Assembly: GCF_902833905.1 (NCBI RefSeq)
Contig: NZ_CADFGP010000016.1
Coordinates: forward strand, 59,982-123,981
Origin: Paraburkholderia tuberum STM678
GTDB taxonomy: Bacteria; Pseudomonadota; Gammaproteobacteria; Burkholderiales; Burkholderiaceae
Direction of reading: 5' to 3'
DNA: 64,000 nt
Under the pieces are notes generated by a model. The model was not told the origin of the DNA. It saw only the letters and a program-made list of their open reading frames with translations, and made no database searches. Both the position numbers and the translations under genes were made by a program. This document shows positions 7,670 to 16,200 of this stretch, piece after piece; the first letter of the stretch is position 1, and the number at the start of each line of letters is the position of its first letter.

Positions 7670-8818
7670 TCACGCCCGCACGACGCCCGTCATCGGTCTG
7701 CCCGCCATGGTCCGGCCAAACAGCGCTGCCGCCGTCCGTTCGGGATCGAGCCCGAGACTTTCACTCGCGGTGCCGGCGATCAACGCATCGAGCGAGGCGG
7801 TCGGCTTCAGGTCGCGCGACTGATACAGCTGATGCGGCGCGAGGCCCGGCCAATCGGCAATCACGCGTCCGCCCTGCACCGACCCGCCGAGCACCATCGC
7901 GACCGAGCCGGTGCCATGATCGGTGCCGCCCGTGCCGTTCGCGGCGGCGGTCCTGCCGAACTCCGTCGCGACCAGCACCGTGGTTTTGCTCCACGACGAA
8001 CCCATGCCATCGCGCAACGCCGCGAGCATCGTGTCGAGTGCCTTCAGTTGATTCGCGAGCCGCGCGTTCTGCGCGCTGTGCGTGTCCCACCCGCCGGTCT
8101 CGATCATCGCGATGCGCGGACCGTCGTCGCGGGCCAGAAAACTGGCCGCGAGCTTGCCGAGGCTCGCCGGGTCCTGGCGCGCGCCAGCGTCGCCCGCAAG
8201 GCCGCGCGCCGCCATCGCCGATTCCCACAGCGCACGCAGCTGCGCGTCCTGCTCGTACAGTTGCGACACGCGCGCGAGCAGATCATCGGGCGCCTGCGGC
8301 AAGGCCGACGGTGCATATGACGTCACCGCCGCGGGCCCGCGCAGCGCCATCGGCACGGTCGGCGCGAACGCGATCGCGTTTTCGCGGGTGGCGGGCAGTT
8401 GCGCGGCGAGCCGGTTGAGCCAGCCGTCCTTCGTCTGATACGGCGACGTGCCGCCGGTTTCCAGCACGTTCTGTCCGTCGAAATGCGAGCGGTCGCGATA
8501 CGGCGAGGCGACCGCGTGCACGAACAACGCCTCGCGCTGCGCGTACAGCTTCGCCATCTGCGCGAGCGCCGGATGCAGCGCGAACGTGCCGTCCAGATGC
8601 GGCGCGTTCGACGCATCGATCGCGAGCGGCCCACGCAGCGTCGCATACGCGGGGTCCGCGTACGGCACGACGATGTTCAGCCCGTCGGCCGCGCCACGCT
8701 GGATCACGAACACGAAGCGGCGGTCGGTCGCGACATGCGCGAACGCAATCCGCGGCGACACGAGCAGTGCGCCGGCACCGGCGGCGGCGACGCTCAGAAA
8801 CTGACGGCGTGACAGCAT
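7670..8818 (-). CDS. Tat-exported DUF1501 family protein
   Basis: The protein of 382 residues begins with a twin-arginine signal (LSRRQFLSVAAAGAGALL) and belongs to DUF1501, a sulfatase-like alkaline-phosphatase fold. Motifs seen are RGAADGLNIVVPY, GGWDTHSAQNARLANQL and ATEFGRTAAANGTGGTDHGT, which hold probable metal-binding Asp/His residues. It should act in the periplasm; the substrate is unknown. It is almost always encoded next to DUF1800, as here. The ATG at 8818 has GGAG at 8-nt spacing; an ATG at 8827 overlaps the DUF1800 stop as ATGA but sits directly on that ribosome site. Confidence 0.88.
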   Translation of the reverse strand: MLSRRQFLSVAAAGAGALLVSPRIAFAHVATDRRFVFVIQRGAADGLNIVVPYADPAYATLRGPLAIDASNAPHLDGTFALHPALAQMAKLYAQREALFVHAVASPYRDRSHFDGQNVLETGGTSPYQTKDGWLNRLAAQLPATRENAIAFAPTVPMALRGPAAVTSYAPSALPQAPDDLLARVSQLYEQDAQLRALWESAMAARGLAGDAGARQDPASLGKLAASFLARDDGPRIAMIETGGWDTHSAQNARLANQLKALDTMLAALRDGMGSSWSKTTVLVATEFGRTAAANGTGGTDHGTGSVAMVLGGSVQGGRVIADWPGLAPHQLYQSRDLKPTASLDALIAGTASESLGLDPERTAAALFGRTMAGRPMTGVVRA

Positions 8819-8823
8819 GGCGT

Positions 8824-10320
8824 TCATCTCCGTTGAAAATCGGGCGATACGAGCAGCAGCGCGATCGCCGTCGATGCGCTTTCCGCGCGCGACACCGCCG
8901 TGGCCGTCGGCTCGCTGAGCGAGCCAGCCAGCAAGGTCTGGCCGAGCGAGCGCGCATCGAGCCGGTCACCCACGCGCGCGGCGAAACGTTGCGCGACTTC
9001 GACGCGGCGCACGAGCGCATCGGGCGCGGCCCAGCTCGCGGCGATATCGTCGTAGCCGGCGGGTGAACCGGGCCGCCACACCGGCTGGCCAAGCTGCGTG
9101 AGGATCGGCGCACTCTGCAGATTGCCGGGCTCGTGCCAGCCGAGTCCGCGCATCGACGAGATGGTCCACTCCCACGGCGTCTTGAACTTCACCGCGGCCG
9201 GCGACCATGCTTGCGGCGTATCGATCAACGCGCGATAGACGGTCGGCAGATCGCCGTCGCTGCGCGTGAACGCATCGGCCAGACGTTCGCTGACGCCAGG
9301 TGGCGGATCGTCGGCGACGAAATGGCGCGCGAGCTTCGTGCCGATATGCTGCGCGGTGGCCGGCGCGTGCGCGAGGTCGTGCAGGATCGCGAGCGCCTGC
9401 TGTTCGCCGGCTTCGTCGTAGCGGCGTCCCATGATCGTGCGCGAGCCGGGCTCGTGCAGCGCGGGACGAAACACGAAGCTGCCGGGTTCGCCGTTCTGTT
9501 CCAGCGCGCGCCGGTTTGCATTGGCGCCGCCGTTCCGCGGATTGCCGACGAGACTCCAGCCGGTCAGCGCACGCGCGAACTCGGTCACGTCGTCCTGGCT
9601 ATAGCCGCTGCGCACGCCGAGCGTATGCAGCTCCATGATCTCGCGCGCGAGGTTCTCGTTGAGTCCGCGTTTGTTGTCCGGATTGCGCTGCGCGGCGCGC
9701 AGCGCGGCCATGCTGTCGGGACCGACCGAGCGGGTCTGGTCGAGGAACAGCTGCATGGCCGGATGACGCTCGACGGCCACCAGCATGTCCTCGAAACGGC
9801 CGAGCACGTGCGGGCGAATCGCCTCCGCTTCGAACGACCCGGCGAGCGCCGCGACGCCGGGCTTTTCGGTCGACACCGCGAAGTGATTCGCCCAGAAATG
9901 CACGAGGCGTTCGATGAACGGCGTCTGCGTGGTCAGCGCGCTTGCGACGCGCGCATTGACCGACGAGCGGTACATGTCGAGTATCTCGACGCGCAGAGCT
10001 TTTCTTTCGGCTTGCCTGGCGGCTTGCGCGTCGGTCTGGCTGGGTGCTGCGGTGTTGTTCGCATTCTGGCTCGGGTTGGTCTCCTCACCCGCCTTCTGTT
10101 TCGACTGCTGTTCCATCTGCATGCGCTGCTGCACGAGCTGCGTCGACAATGCGATCGAATCGGGTTGGTTCGCCCACGCGTCAGGCCGCGGCTGATATTG
10201 CTCGAACTGCGCGAGCAGCCAGCCCTTCGGATCGGCGGGCGGCGTGTCGTCGGCGCGCGCGCCGAGGCCGAAGCGGTTCAGTGCGATCGCCGCGGCATTC
10301 AGGTTCGGTGAGTTGGCCAT
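8824..10320 (-). CDS. DUF1800 family protein
   Basis: The protein of 498 residues matches DUF1800: it starts with ALNRFGLGARADD, has FWANHFAVSTEK, NENLAREIMELHTLGV, GYSQDDVTEFARALTGWS, HEPGSRTIMGRRYDEAGEQQ and a C-terminal LLVSPDFQRR. It is mostly helical and its biochemical role is unknown. It is co-encoded with DUF1501 across many proteobacteria and planctomycetes. No clear signal peptide is seen after the ATG at 10320, which has GAGG 6 nt upstream; the upstream frame to 10422 is rejected. An 82-nt gap separates it from the Metal_resist-like gene, so it is probably in the sigma-factor operon. Confidence 0.9.
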   Translation of the reverse strand: MANSPNLNAAAIALNRFGLGARADDTPPADPKGWLLAQFEQYQPRPDAWANQPDSIALSTQLVQQRMQMEQQSKQKAGEETNPSQNANNTAAPSQTDAQAARQAERKALRVEILDMYRSSVNARVASALTTQTPFIERLVHFWANHFAVSTEKPGVAALAGSFEAEAIRPHVLGRFEDMLVAVERHPAMQLFLDQTRSVGPDSMAALRAAQRNPDNKRGLNENLAREIMELHTLGVRSGYSQDDVTEFARALTGWSLVGNPRNGGANANRRALEQNGEPGSFVFRPALHEPGSRTIMGRRYDEAGEQQALAILHDLAHAPATAQHIGTKLARHFVADDPPPGVSERLADAFTRSDGDLPTVYRALIDTPQAWSPAAVKFKTPWEWTISSMRGLGWHEPGNLQSAPILTQLGQPVWRPGSPAGYDDIAASWAAPDALVRRVEVAQRFAARVGDRLDARSLGQTLLAGSLSEPTATAVSRAESASTAIALLLVSPDFQRR

Positions 10321-10402
10321 ACGATCCTCGTCGGCAGGTAGGACACCTGCATGTCCGTTAAACGGACGACACGCTGAAATCCGTCGCCATCGCGCGCATT
10401 TT

Positions 10403-10915
10403 TTATTCGCTCGATGCGGCATTCGCCGCCGGTTTTTTCGCGTTCGGCGCCGGCTGCGCTTCGCGCCATTGCCCGCGCAACTTCAAACTCTCGGCGAATT
10501 CGACGCGCTCCTCGGGCGTCAGCGTCGCCGCGAAATCGGCGACGCTCGCTTCGACCATCGCGCGCAGGCTGACGTCGGCCGCGCGCGTGCGCGCGAGCGC
10601 GGCATCGAGTGCGGCGCGATCGAACTTCGGCGCGGCCAGCAGGCGCAGCACCTCACGACGCCCTTCGCGAGCGTCGCGCGCATACTGGCGGCCGTCGCGC
10701 CGCGCGCTCTTCAGGCCGTCGATAAACGCCTGCCGCTGCTGCGCCGACAGCGGCTCGGCGGCGAACCGCAGCGCGCGCCGGTCCTGCGCCGCCGCCGGCG
10801 GATTCGCACCGTGCGCGGCGAACCATTGATACGCGCCGCCGGCGATCGCGCCGAGCAGGAACACGTTGAGCACCACCGAGCCCAGCAGCGCAAATTTCCA
10901 CGAGCGCCCGTTCAT
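10403..10915 (-). CDS. Periplasmic Metal_resist/CnrX-like sensor protein
   Basis: The protein of 170 residues has one N-terminal membrane helix (about 6-28) and a helical periplasmic part (35-150) with repeated basic/acidic helices (LSAQQRQAFIDGLKSARRDG, LTPEERVEFAESL), the pattern of the Spy/CnrX/ZraP-like Metal_resist family. Such proteins sense periplasmic stress or metals and pass the signal to an anti-sigma factor. The start at 10915 overlaps the anti-sigma gene stop as ATGA, which points to coupled translation. No His-rich metal site is obvious, so the ligand may not be a metal. Confidence 0.72.
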   Translation of the reverse strand: MNGRSWKFALLGSVVLNVFLLGAIAGGAYQWFAAHGANPPAAAQDRRALRFAAEPLSAQQRQAFIDGLKSARRDGRQYARDAREGRREVLRLLAAPKFDRAALDAALARTRAADVSLRAMVEASVADFAATLTPEERVEFAESLKLRGQWREAQPAPNAKKPAANAASSE

Positions 10916-11328
10916 TCGCCGCTCCAATCGGCGGAGCTGCCGCCGAAGCTCGAAGTCAGATACGAGGATTCATGCACGACCGGCGCGTTCCCGGTCAGCA
11001 CGAAGAACGACACCGCGAACGCCCCCGCCACGCCGCCGAGCAGCCCGACACCCGCCACCGCCGCGCCCGACCACAACAAACGCCAGCGCGCGGCTGGGCG
11101 TCGCGACGGCGCGCGGTCGATGATGCGACGCTGCAGTTCGAGGCTCGGCGGCTCGAGCTCGTCGGCGGCGAGCCACGCGTCGAGGCTGGCCGCGTCGCTC
11201 AACGCCGCATCGGCTTCGTCGCGATGCGCGCGCGCCCACGCCTGCGCGGCTTCGCGTTCGCGCTCCGGCCAGCGGCGCGCGTCGGCGCCGTACGCTGCAA
11301 CGATCTGATGGAATCTTTCGGGCGTCAT
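10912..11328 (-). CDS. Membrane-spanning anti-sigma factor
   Basis: The 138-residue protein has a cytoplasmic N-terminal helical part (about 1-80, beginning TPERFHQIVAAYGADARRWP), one membrane helix (about 84-110, LLWSGAAVAGVGLLGGVAGA) and a short periplasmic tail. This topology, with the gene overlapping the ECF sigma gene by ATGA, identifies it as the anti-sigma factor that should hold the sigma factor at the membrane. No zinc-binding HxxxCxxC motif is present, so it is not of the ZAS class. Confidence 0.83.
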   Translation of the reverse strand: MTPERFHQIVAAYGADARRWPEREREAAQAWARAHRDEADAALSDAASLDAWLAADELEPPSLELQRRIIDRAPSRRPAARWRLLWSGAAVAGVGLLGGVAGAFAVSFFVLTGNAPVVHESSYLTSSFGGSSADWSGE

Positions 11329-11891
11329 GACTTGTCCTTGCTAAGGCCGCTGCCGGCCAGTTGAGCGCGCAAATTGCGGCGCGCGCGGCCCAGCAGACTC
11401 TCCAGCGCATCGACGCTGACGTCCATCAAGGCGGCAGCGTCGAGGTTCGACATCTCCTGGTAGTAGGTCAGCACGAGTGCCTCGCGCTGTCGCGCCGGCA
11501 GCGCGGCGAGCGCCGCGCGCACGCGCGCGTGGTCGGCACGTGCTTCGAGCCGTGCGTCGGGCGGCGCGGCGGGATCGGCCGAATCGGGCAGTTCGTCGCT
11601 CGGGTCTTCGCGCCGGCCGCGCAGACGGTCATAGCAAAGATTGAGCGCGACCCGATGCATCCACGTGTCGAACTTCGCTTCGCCTTCACGCCAGCGGGCC
11701 GCCTGTTTCCAGATTCGCACGAAGACCTCCTGCGCGACGTCTTCCGCTTCCATGCGATCGCCGAGCATGCGCGTGGCGAGCGCAAGTAGCCGCGGCAGCT
11801 TGCGCGCGACCAGCGAGCGGACCGCGCCGGGCTCCGCGCGGCCCACCCGCGCGATCAGCTCGGCGTCCGGATCGGGTGGTGCGTCGCTCAA
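11325..11891 (-). CDS. ECF RNA polymerase sigma factor
   Basis: The 188-residue protein has region 2 (about 20-90; RMLGDRMEAEDVAQEVFVRIW, KFDTWMHRVALNLCYDRLR) and region 4 (about 118-172; LPARQREALVLTYYQEMSN then a helix-turn-helix with SVDALESLLGRARR). It directs RNA polymerase to its own regulon, probably including the downstream anti-sigma, Metal_resist-like, DUF1800 and DUF1501 genes. It is the first gene of that operon and overlaps the anti-sigma gene by 4 nt. It resembles RpoE-type ECFs in domain layout; the inducing signal is not known. Confidence 0.93.
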   Translation of the reverse strand: MSDAPPDPDAELIARVGRAEPGAVRSLVARKLPRLLALATRMLGDRMEAEDVAQEVFVRIWKQAARWREGEAKFDTWMHRVALNLCYDRLRGRREDPSDELPDSADPAAPPDARLEARADHARVRAALAALPARQREALVLTYYQEMSNLDAAALMDVSVDALESLLGRARRNLRAQLAGSGLSKDKS

Positions 11892-12045
11892 GGCGTGCGG
11901 CTCGGTCGCGACATCACGCGCGCGCTTTCGCGTGAGGACCGCATCACGGGATCAACGTCGTTCACTTGCCGCCGCTCCTTCAGCTGTCGTGTCGTTATGT
12001 TGTCGTGCCGCTACGCCGCTATCCGGCCAGGTATCACGTACGCGG

Positions 12046-12147
12046 TCAATATACGACGACCGCCGGCCGGTAATAGGCCGGGCGTGCCGGATAGACCACA
12101 CAGCCGGCGAGCGAGGCCGCCAGCAGAATCATCACGAGTGTTTTCAT
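12046..12147 (-). CDS. Tiny lipoprotein (33 residues)
   Basis: The frame reads a short basic start, a hydrophobic run and a lipobox (MKTLVMILLAASLAGCVVYP), then a Pro/Tyr/Arg-rich tail ending VVVVY-like (AVVVY) before TGA. Lipidation at Cys16 would leave a mature peptide of only 18 residues. GAGG lies about 8 nt before the ATG at 12147. It sits 12 nt downstream of the WxxGxW-repeat protein gene on the same strand, so the two are probably co-transcribed. The function is unknown. Confidence 0.7.
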   Translation of the reverse strand: MKTLVMILLAASLAGCVVYPARPAYYRPAVVVY

Positions 12148-12159
12148 CGCAAGCCTCGT

Positions 12160-12477
12160 TCAAGCCCAATGTCCTTCGATCCAGCGCCAGTGCGGCCCAC
12201 GTTGCGCCCAATGCCCGGGCACCCAGTGATAGCCGACGCGCACCGGCTGCCAGTGGCCCGGCACCCACGCATAGCGGCCGTGCTCCCAGCGCCAGCGGCC
12301 CTGATCCCACACATAGCCGTCCCGTCGCGCGGGCACGACTTCGACGCGCGGCGGCGGCGGTGCCATCGGCGCGATCATCACTTGTGCGGAGGCGGGCGCG
12401 GCGGTCAGCGTGGCCGCGCAGCACAGCGCGGCGCTCAGCGTGGAACCGAGCAGACGAGTGATGCGGTTGGTGTCCAT
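12160..12477 (-). CDS. Exported YXWGXW/WVPGHW-repeat protein
   Basis: The protein of 105 residues has a signal peptide (about 1-32, ending APASA) and a mature part rich in aromatic-Gly-His repeats: YVWDQGRWRWEHGRYAWVPG, then HWQPVRVGYHWVPGHWAQRG and HWRWIEGHWA. These WxxGxW-type repeats define a group of small envelope proteins of unknown role in proteobacteria. GGGAG precedes the ATG at 12477. It is followed by the tiny lipoprotein gene. Confidence 0.85.
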   Translation of the reverse strand: MDTNRITRLLGSTLSAALCCAATLTAAPASAQVMIAPMAPPPPRVEVVPARRDGYVWDQGRWRWEHGRYAWVPGHWQPVRVGYHWVPGHWAQRGPHWRWIEGHWA

Positions 12478-12767
12478 GTCGATTTCTCCCTTCAAGGCTG
12501 GAACAAGTCGGCGCCCAGGACGGCCCCGTTTCTACTTGAACGCGGCAGCGGAAGAAATCCGTCGCGCTATTGGCAAAAAAAGCACGAATACAGTCGGGCT
12601 CACGAAAGGCAATAGTCGGCGTATTGCCCGAAAACCTTCATTTTTTGATGGTCCAATGCACGGGCTGCAATCAATGGCGTCGGCCGTTACGCTTCTAACA
12701 ACAATTTCCAGCACCGTTCATACCTATCGATGGAAGGGCTGGACCGCGAATGTGGAGCCACCAAAGA

Positions 12768-14492
12768 ATGTTTCGTAAAGCCCTTTTGCCCATTCCGTTT
12801 GCCGCCGCACTGTTCGTGCTGAGCGCATGCGGAAACAGCAGCGTCAGCTCTCCTTCGACTGCATCCGCGCCGGCCTCCACACCGGCTGCTACCGTATCCG
12901 CCCAGGACGCGTTGGCCACGGCAACGCCGATCAAGCACCTCGTCGTGATCTTCGGTGAGAATCGTTCTTTCGATCACTACTTCGGCACCTATCCTAACGC
13001 GCAGAACCCGGCCGGTGAACCGGCGTTCACGGCGGCGAACACGCCGGCCCAGATCAACAATCTGAATCAGAATTCGCTTCTGACGAGCAACCCGAACTTC
13101 CTGAACACGGCGAACAACGCGGCCTCCGCAGGCAGCGGTATCAATCCGTTCCGCCTCGACCGCAGCCAGGCCAACACCAACGGCCAGTCGCACGACTACA
13201 TGAAGGAACAGCTCGCCTACGACAATGGCGCGGCGGACCTGTTCCCCAAGTACACGGGTAACAACAGCGCCGGCAGCGGTTCGACGTTCGGCACGCCGGG
13301 TCTCGTGATGGGCTATTTCGACGGCAACACGGTCACCGCGCTGTGGAATTACGCGCAGAACTTCGCGATGAGCGACAACATGTACACAGACACGTACGGT
13401 CCGTCGACACCGGGCGCGCTCGAGGTGGTTTCCGGCCAGACCAACGGCGCTATTCCTGCCAACGGTGCCGCTCAAGGCGACAACGTGATTGCCGACGGCG
13501 CGGGCAGCTTCACGATGAACGGCGATTCCGACCCGACCGGGGACGTGTGCAACACCTCGACGTCGAGCGGCCAGGCCACGCTGAGCTCGAATAACAAAAA
13601 TATCGGTGACCTCCTCAACGCGAAAGGCATTACGTGGGGCGGCTTCATGGGCGGCTTCGACCTGAGCGCCACCAACTCGAACGGCACCACGGCGTGCAAG
13701 CGCAGTACCTACTCGTCGGTCCTCGGCGCAACGAAGACGGACTACGTACCTCACCACAACTGGTTCCAGTACTACGCCACGACGGCCAACCTGGCGCACA
13801 CGCGCCCGACGTCGACCGCGCTGATTGGACAGACCGACCCGCTCGATTCGACGGCGACGCCGGTGCACCATCAATACGATGTCAACGACTTCTTCACGGC
13901 CGTCTCGGCGGGCAACTTCCCGTCGGTCAGCTACCTGAAGGCACCGGCCGTCGGCGATGCGCACCCGGGCAACTCGGATCCGATCGACGAGCAGGCGTTC
14001 GTCACGAAGGTCGTCAACTTCCTGCAACAACAGCCGGACTGGAAGAACACCGCCGTCATCATCACGTACGACGATTCGGATGGCTGGTACGACCACGCTT
14101 ATGCGACGCCGACGACTTCGTCGTTTGACGCCACCGCCGACCAGCTGAACGGCGCGGGCACCTGCAACGCAACGGGCGCGAAGCAAGGCGTCGGCGTGAC
14201 AGGCGCGGCTGTCAACGGCCGTTGCGGCCCGGGAACGCGTATTCCGCTTCTGGTGATCTCGCCGTACGCACGTAGCAACTACGTCGACCACACGGCGATC
14301 ACTCAGGCTTCGGTTGTCAGGTTCATCGAAGACAACTGGCTCGGCGGCACCCGCATCGGCAACGGATCGCACGATGCGGCGACGGGGAGCATCGCGTCGC
14401 TGTTCGACTTCACCAACGGTGGCAAAACGCCGGCGTTGTACCTCGACACGAACCTTGGCACCAAGCTGTCGGCTCCTCCTGCAACGAACTAA
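12768..14492 (+). CDS. Secreted acid phosphatase / phospholipase C-type phosphoesterase (AcpA-like)
   Basis: The protein of 574 residues has a lipoprotein-type signal (FAAALFVLSACGN) and a phosphoesterase family domain (about 60-530). Typical motifs are IKHLVVIFGENRSFDHYFGTYP-like (ENRSFDHYFGTYP), a TDTYGPSTPGALEVVSGQTN stretch, PAVGDAHPGNSDPIDEQAFV and ITYDDSDGWYDHAY, holding the metal and phosphate ligands of the alkaline-phosphatase superfamily. It probably cleaves phosphate monoesters or phospholipids outside the inner membrane. The ATG at 12768 has GGAG 10 nt upstream. A strong hairpin follows and the peroxidase gene lies 162 nt on, an arrangement suggesting a partly shared transcript. 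Confidence 0.9.
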   Translation: MFRKALLPIPFAAALFVLSACGNSSVSSPSTASAPASTPAATVSAQDALATATPIKHLVVIFGENRSFDHYFGTYPNAQNPAGEPAFTAANTPAQINNLNQNSLLTSNPNFLNTANNAASAGSGINPFRLDRSQANTNGQSHDYMKEQLAYDNGAADLFPKYTGNNSAGSGSTFGTPGLVMGYFDGNTVTALWNYAQNFAMSDNMYTDTYGPSTPGALEVVSGQTNGAIPANGAAQGDNVIADGAGSFTMNGDSDPTGDVCNTSTSSGQATLSSNNKNIGDLLNAKGITWGGFMGGFDLSATNSNGTTACKRSTYSSVLGATKTDYVPHHNWFQYYATTANLAHTRPTSTALIGQTDPLDSTATPVHHQYDVNDFFTAVSAGNFPSVSYLKAPAVGDAHPGNSDPIDEQAFVTKVVNFLQQQPDWKNTAVIITYDDSDGWYDHAYATPTTSSFDATADQLNGAGTCNATGAKQGVGVTGAAVNGRCGPGTRIPLLVISPYARSNYVDHTAITQASVVRFIEDNWLGGTRIGNGSHDAATGSIASLFDFTNGGKTPALYLDTNLGTKLSAPPATN

Positions 14493-14586
14493 GGAGCCAC
14501 CGTTTATCCGTCCGTTCTGCCGCACAGGGAAGTACGCGGTGTGACGTTCAGGGAACGGAGCTGTTGATGCCCGTCAATCAGTGATG

Positions 14587-14618
14587 ACGTCGAGCCAGCC
14601 GGTACGGTGGCTCGACGT
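14587..14618 (+). terminator. Perfect 11-bp hairpin after the acid phosphatase gene
   Basis: ACGTCGAGCCA (14587-14597) pairs perfectly with TGGCTCGACGT (14608-14618) around a 10-nt loop, followed by GCTTGTTTG. The stem is terminator-like but the T run is weak, so it may be an attenuator or mRNA-stabilising stem before the peroxidase gene. Confidence 0.55.
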
Positions 14619-14654
14619 GCTTGTTTGCAGTTCAGCTTGACTACCGCTATCGCC

Positions 14655-16100
14655 ATGAATCGTCGTTCGAACGCCACCTTGTCTTCGCAACTACCCACCG
14701 CAAGCGCCCCGTCCCCTCGCGCTGCGAGCAGCATGTGGCGTCGCCTGATCCTCCGGATAATTCTGGGCATCGTGCTGCTGGGCGCCGCTCTGGTTGGCTA
14801 CGCGCTGATCTATCCCGAGCGTATGCCCGCGGCGATCGGCGATACGGTCGAGAATCTGACGGGCCTCAACGCCCATCCGGTCAAGCTCCTGCGTCCCCCC
14901 GTCGCGCCCCTTAGCGCGGTCGCGGTACTCGGCAGGGACCTGTTCAATGATCCGTCGCTTTCGGCGTCGGGCAAACAGTCGTGCGCGTCGTGCCACAGCG
15001 CCGCGCACGCTTTCTCGCCTCCCAACGACCTGACGGTACAACCGGGCGGCCTTCACATGACGGAAGCGGGCTATCGGCCGGTGCCGTCGCTCGCGTACCT
15101 GTATCGCCAGGCGCCGTTCAGCATCGGTCCCGATCAGGGCGATACCGACGCCGCACCGGTCAGCCTCGATACGCAGGCCTCGGCCGCGCTAGGCGTGCAG
15201 CGCGCCCAGAAAACCGCGGGCGTTGCGCCTGCCGCGCCGGCTATGGTGCCGCAAGGGGGACTCTTCTGGGACGGCCGGGCAAGCACGCTGCAGGACCAGG
15301 CGCTTGGGCCGCTGACCAACCCGGTCGAGATGGCGAACCCCGATCTGGCTTCGGTTGCCGACAAGCTAAGGCACTCGAAGCACATCGATACGCTCAGACA
15401 ACTTTTCGGTCCGCACGTCGTCAACGATCCCGATCTGCTCGTGTCGGAAGCCATGTTCGCGATCGGTCGGTATGAATTCGAAGACCCGGCGTTCCATCCA
15501 TTCTCGAGCAAATACGACGCCTGGCTCGAAGGACGTGCACGCCTCACGCAAGCCGAACTACGTGGCTTGCGTCTGTTCAACGACAAGGACAAGGCCAATT
15601 GCGCGGGTTGCCACCTGAGCCAGCCGACGTCGGACGGCCTTCCACCTCTTTTTACCGACACGCAGTATGAAGCGCTCGGCGTACCGCGCAATCGCGAACT
15701 CGCGCAGAACAGGAATCCGAAGTTCTACGACATGGGCATTTGTGGGCCATTCCGGACCGACATGGTCAAGGAGACGCAGTATTGCGGCATGTTCCTGACG
15801 CCGACACTGCGCAATGCCGCCGAACGCAAGACGTTCTTCCACAATGGCGTGTATCACGACCTCAAGCAGGTGCTGGACTTCTACAACCTGCGCAATACGT
15901 CGCCGGACAGAATCTATCCGCGCGATGCGTCGGGCAAGGTGCAGAAGTACGACGATCTGCCGCCGCAATACCATGCGAACGTGGATGTGGCCGATGCGCC
16001 GTTCGACCGCAAGTTCGGCGACCAGCCCGCGATGACCGATCAAGACATCCAGGACATCATCGCGTTCATGAAGACGCTGAGCGACGGGTACAAGGACTGA
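14655..16100 (+). CDS. Di-haem cytochrome c peroxidase / MauG family
   Basis: The protein of 481 residues has an N-terminal membrane anchor (about 28-52) and two haem c motifs, CASCH (110-114) and CAGCH (316-320), with the FWDGRASTLQDQALGPLTNP, TPTLRNAAERKTFFHNGVYHD motifs of bacterial peroxidases. It should sit on the periplasmic face and reduce hydrogen peroxide or oxidise a partner with electrons from cytochrome c. The ATG at 14655 is preferred over GTG 14607, because that codon lies inside the hairpin described above. An insert of about 35 Ala/Pro-rich residues (160-190) separates the two haem domains from the usual layout. Confidence 0.9.
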   Translation: MNRRSNATLSSQLPTASAPSPRAASSMWRRLILRIILGIVLLGAALVGYALIYPERMPAAIGDTVENLTGLNAHPVKLLRPPVAPLSAVAVLGRDLFNDPSLSASGKQSCASCHSAAHAFSPPNDLTVQPGGLHMTEAGYRPVPSLAYLYRQAPFSIGPDQGDTDAAPVSLDTQASAALGVQRAQKTAGVAPAAPAMVPQGGLFWDGRASTLQDQALGPLTNPVEMANPDLASVADKLRHSKHIDTLRQLFGPHVVNDPDLLVSEAMFAIGRYEFEDPAFHPFSSKYDAWLEGRARLTQAELRGLRLFNDKDKANCAGCHLSQPTSDGLPPLFTDTQYEALGVPRNRELAQNRNPKFYDMGICGPFRTDMVKETQYCGMFLTPTLRNAAERKTFFHNGVYHDLKQVLDFYNLRNTSPDRIYPRDASGKVQKYDDLPPQYHANVDVADAPFDRKFGDQPAMTDQDIQDIIAFMKTLSDGYKD

Positions 16101-16200
16101 GCAGCCGCGCTGGACGCCGCCGCGCTGCAGCTTCCAGGCTGCGGCACGCGGCCCGGTGCGGTATCCTTGCCGGTCCGCGACCTTATCCCTACCCTCCCCG

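Noticed and set aside
12687..14525. 612-codon minus frame antisense to the acid phosphatase
   Set aside because: Arg/Val-rich shadow with no ribosome site; the phosphatase has clear family motifs.
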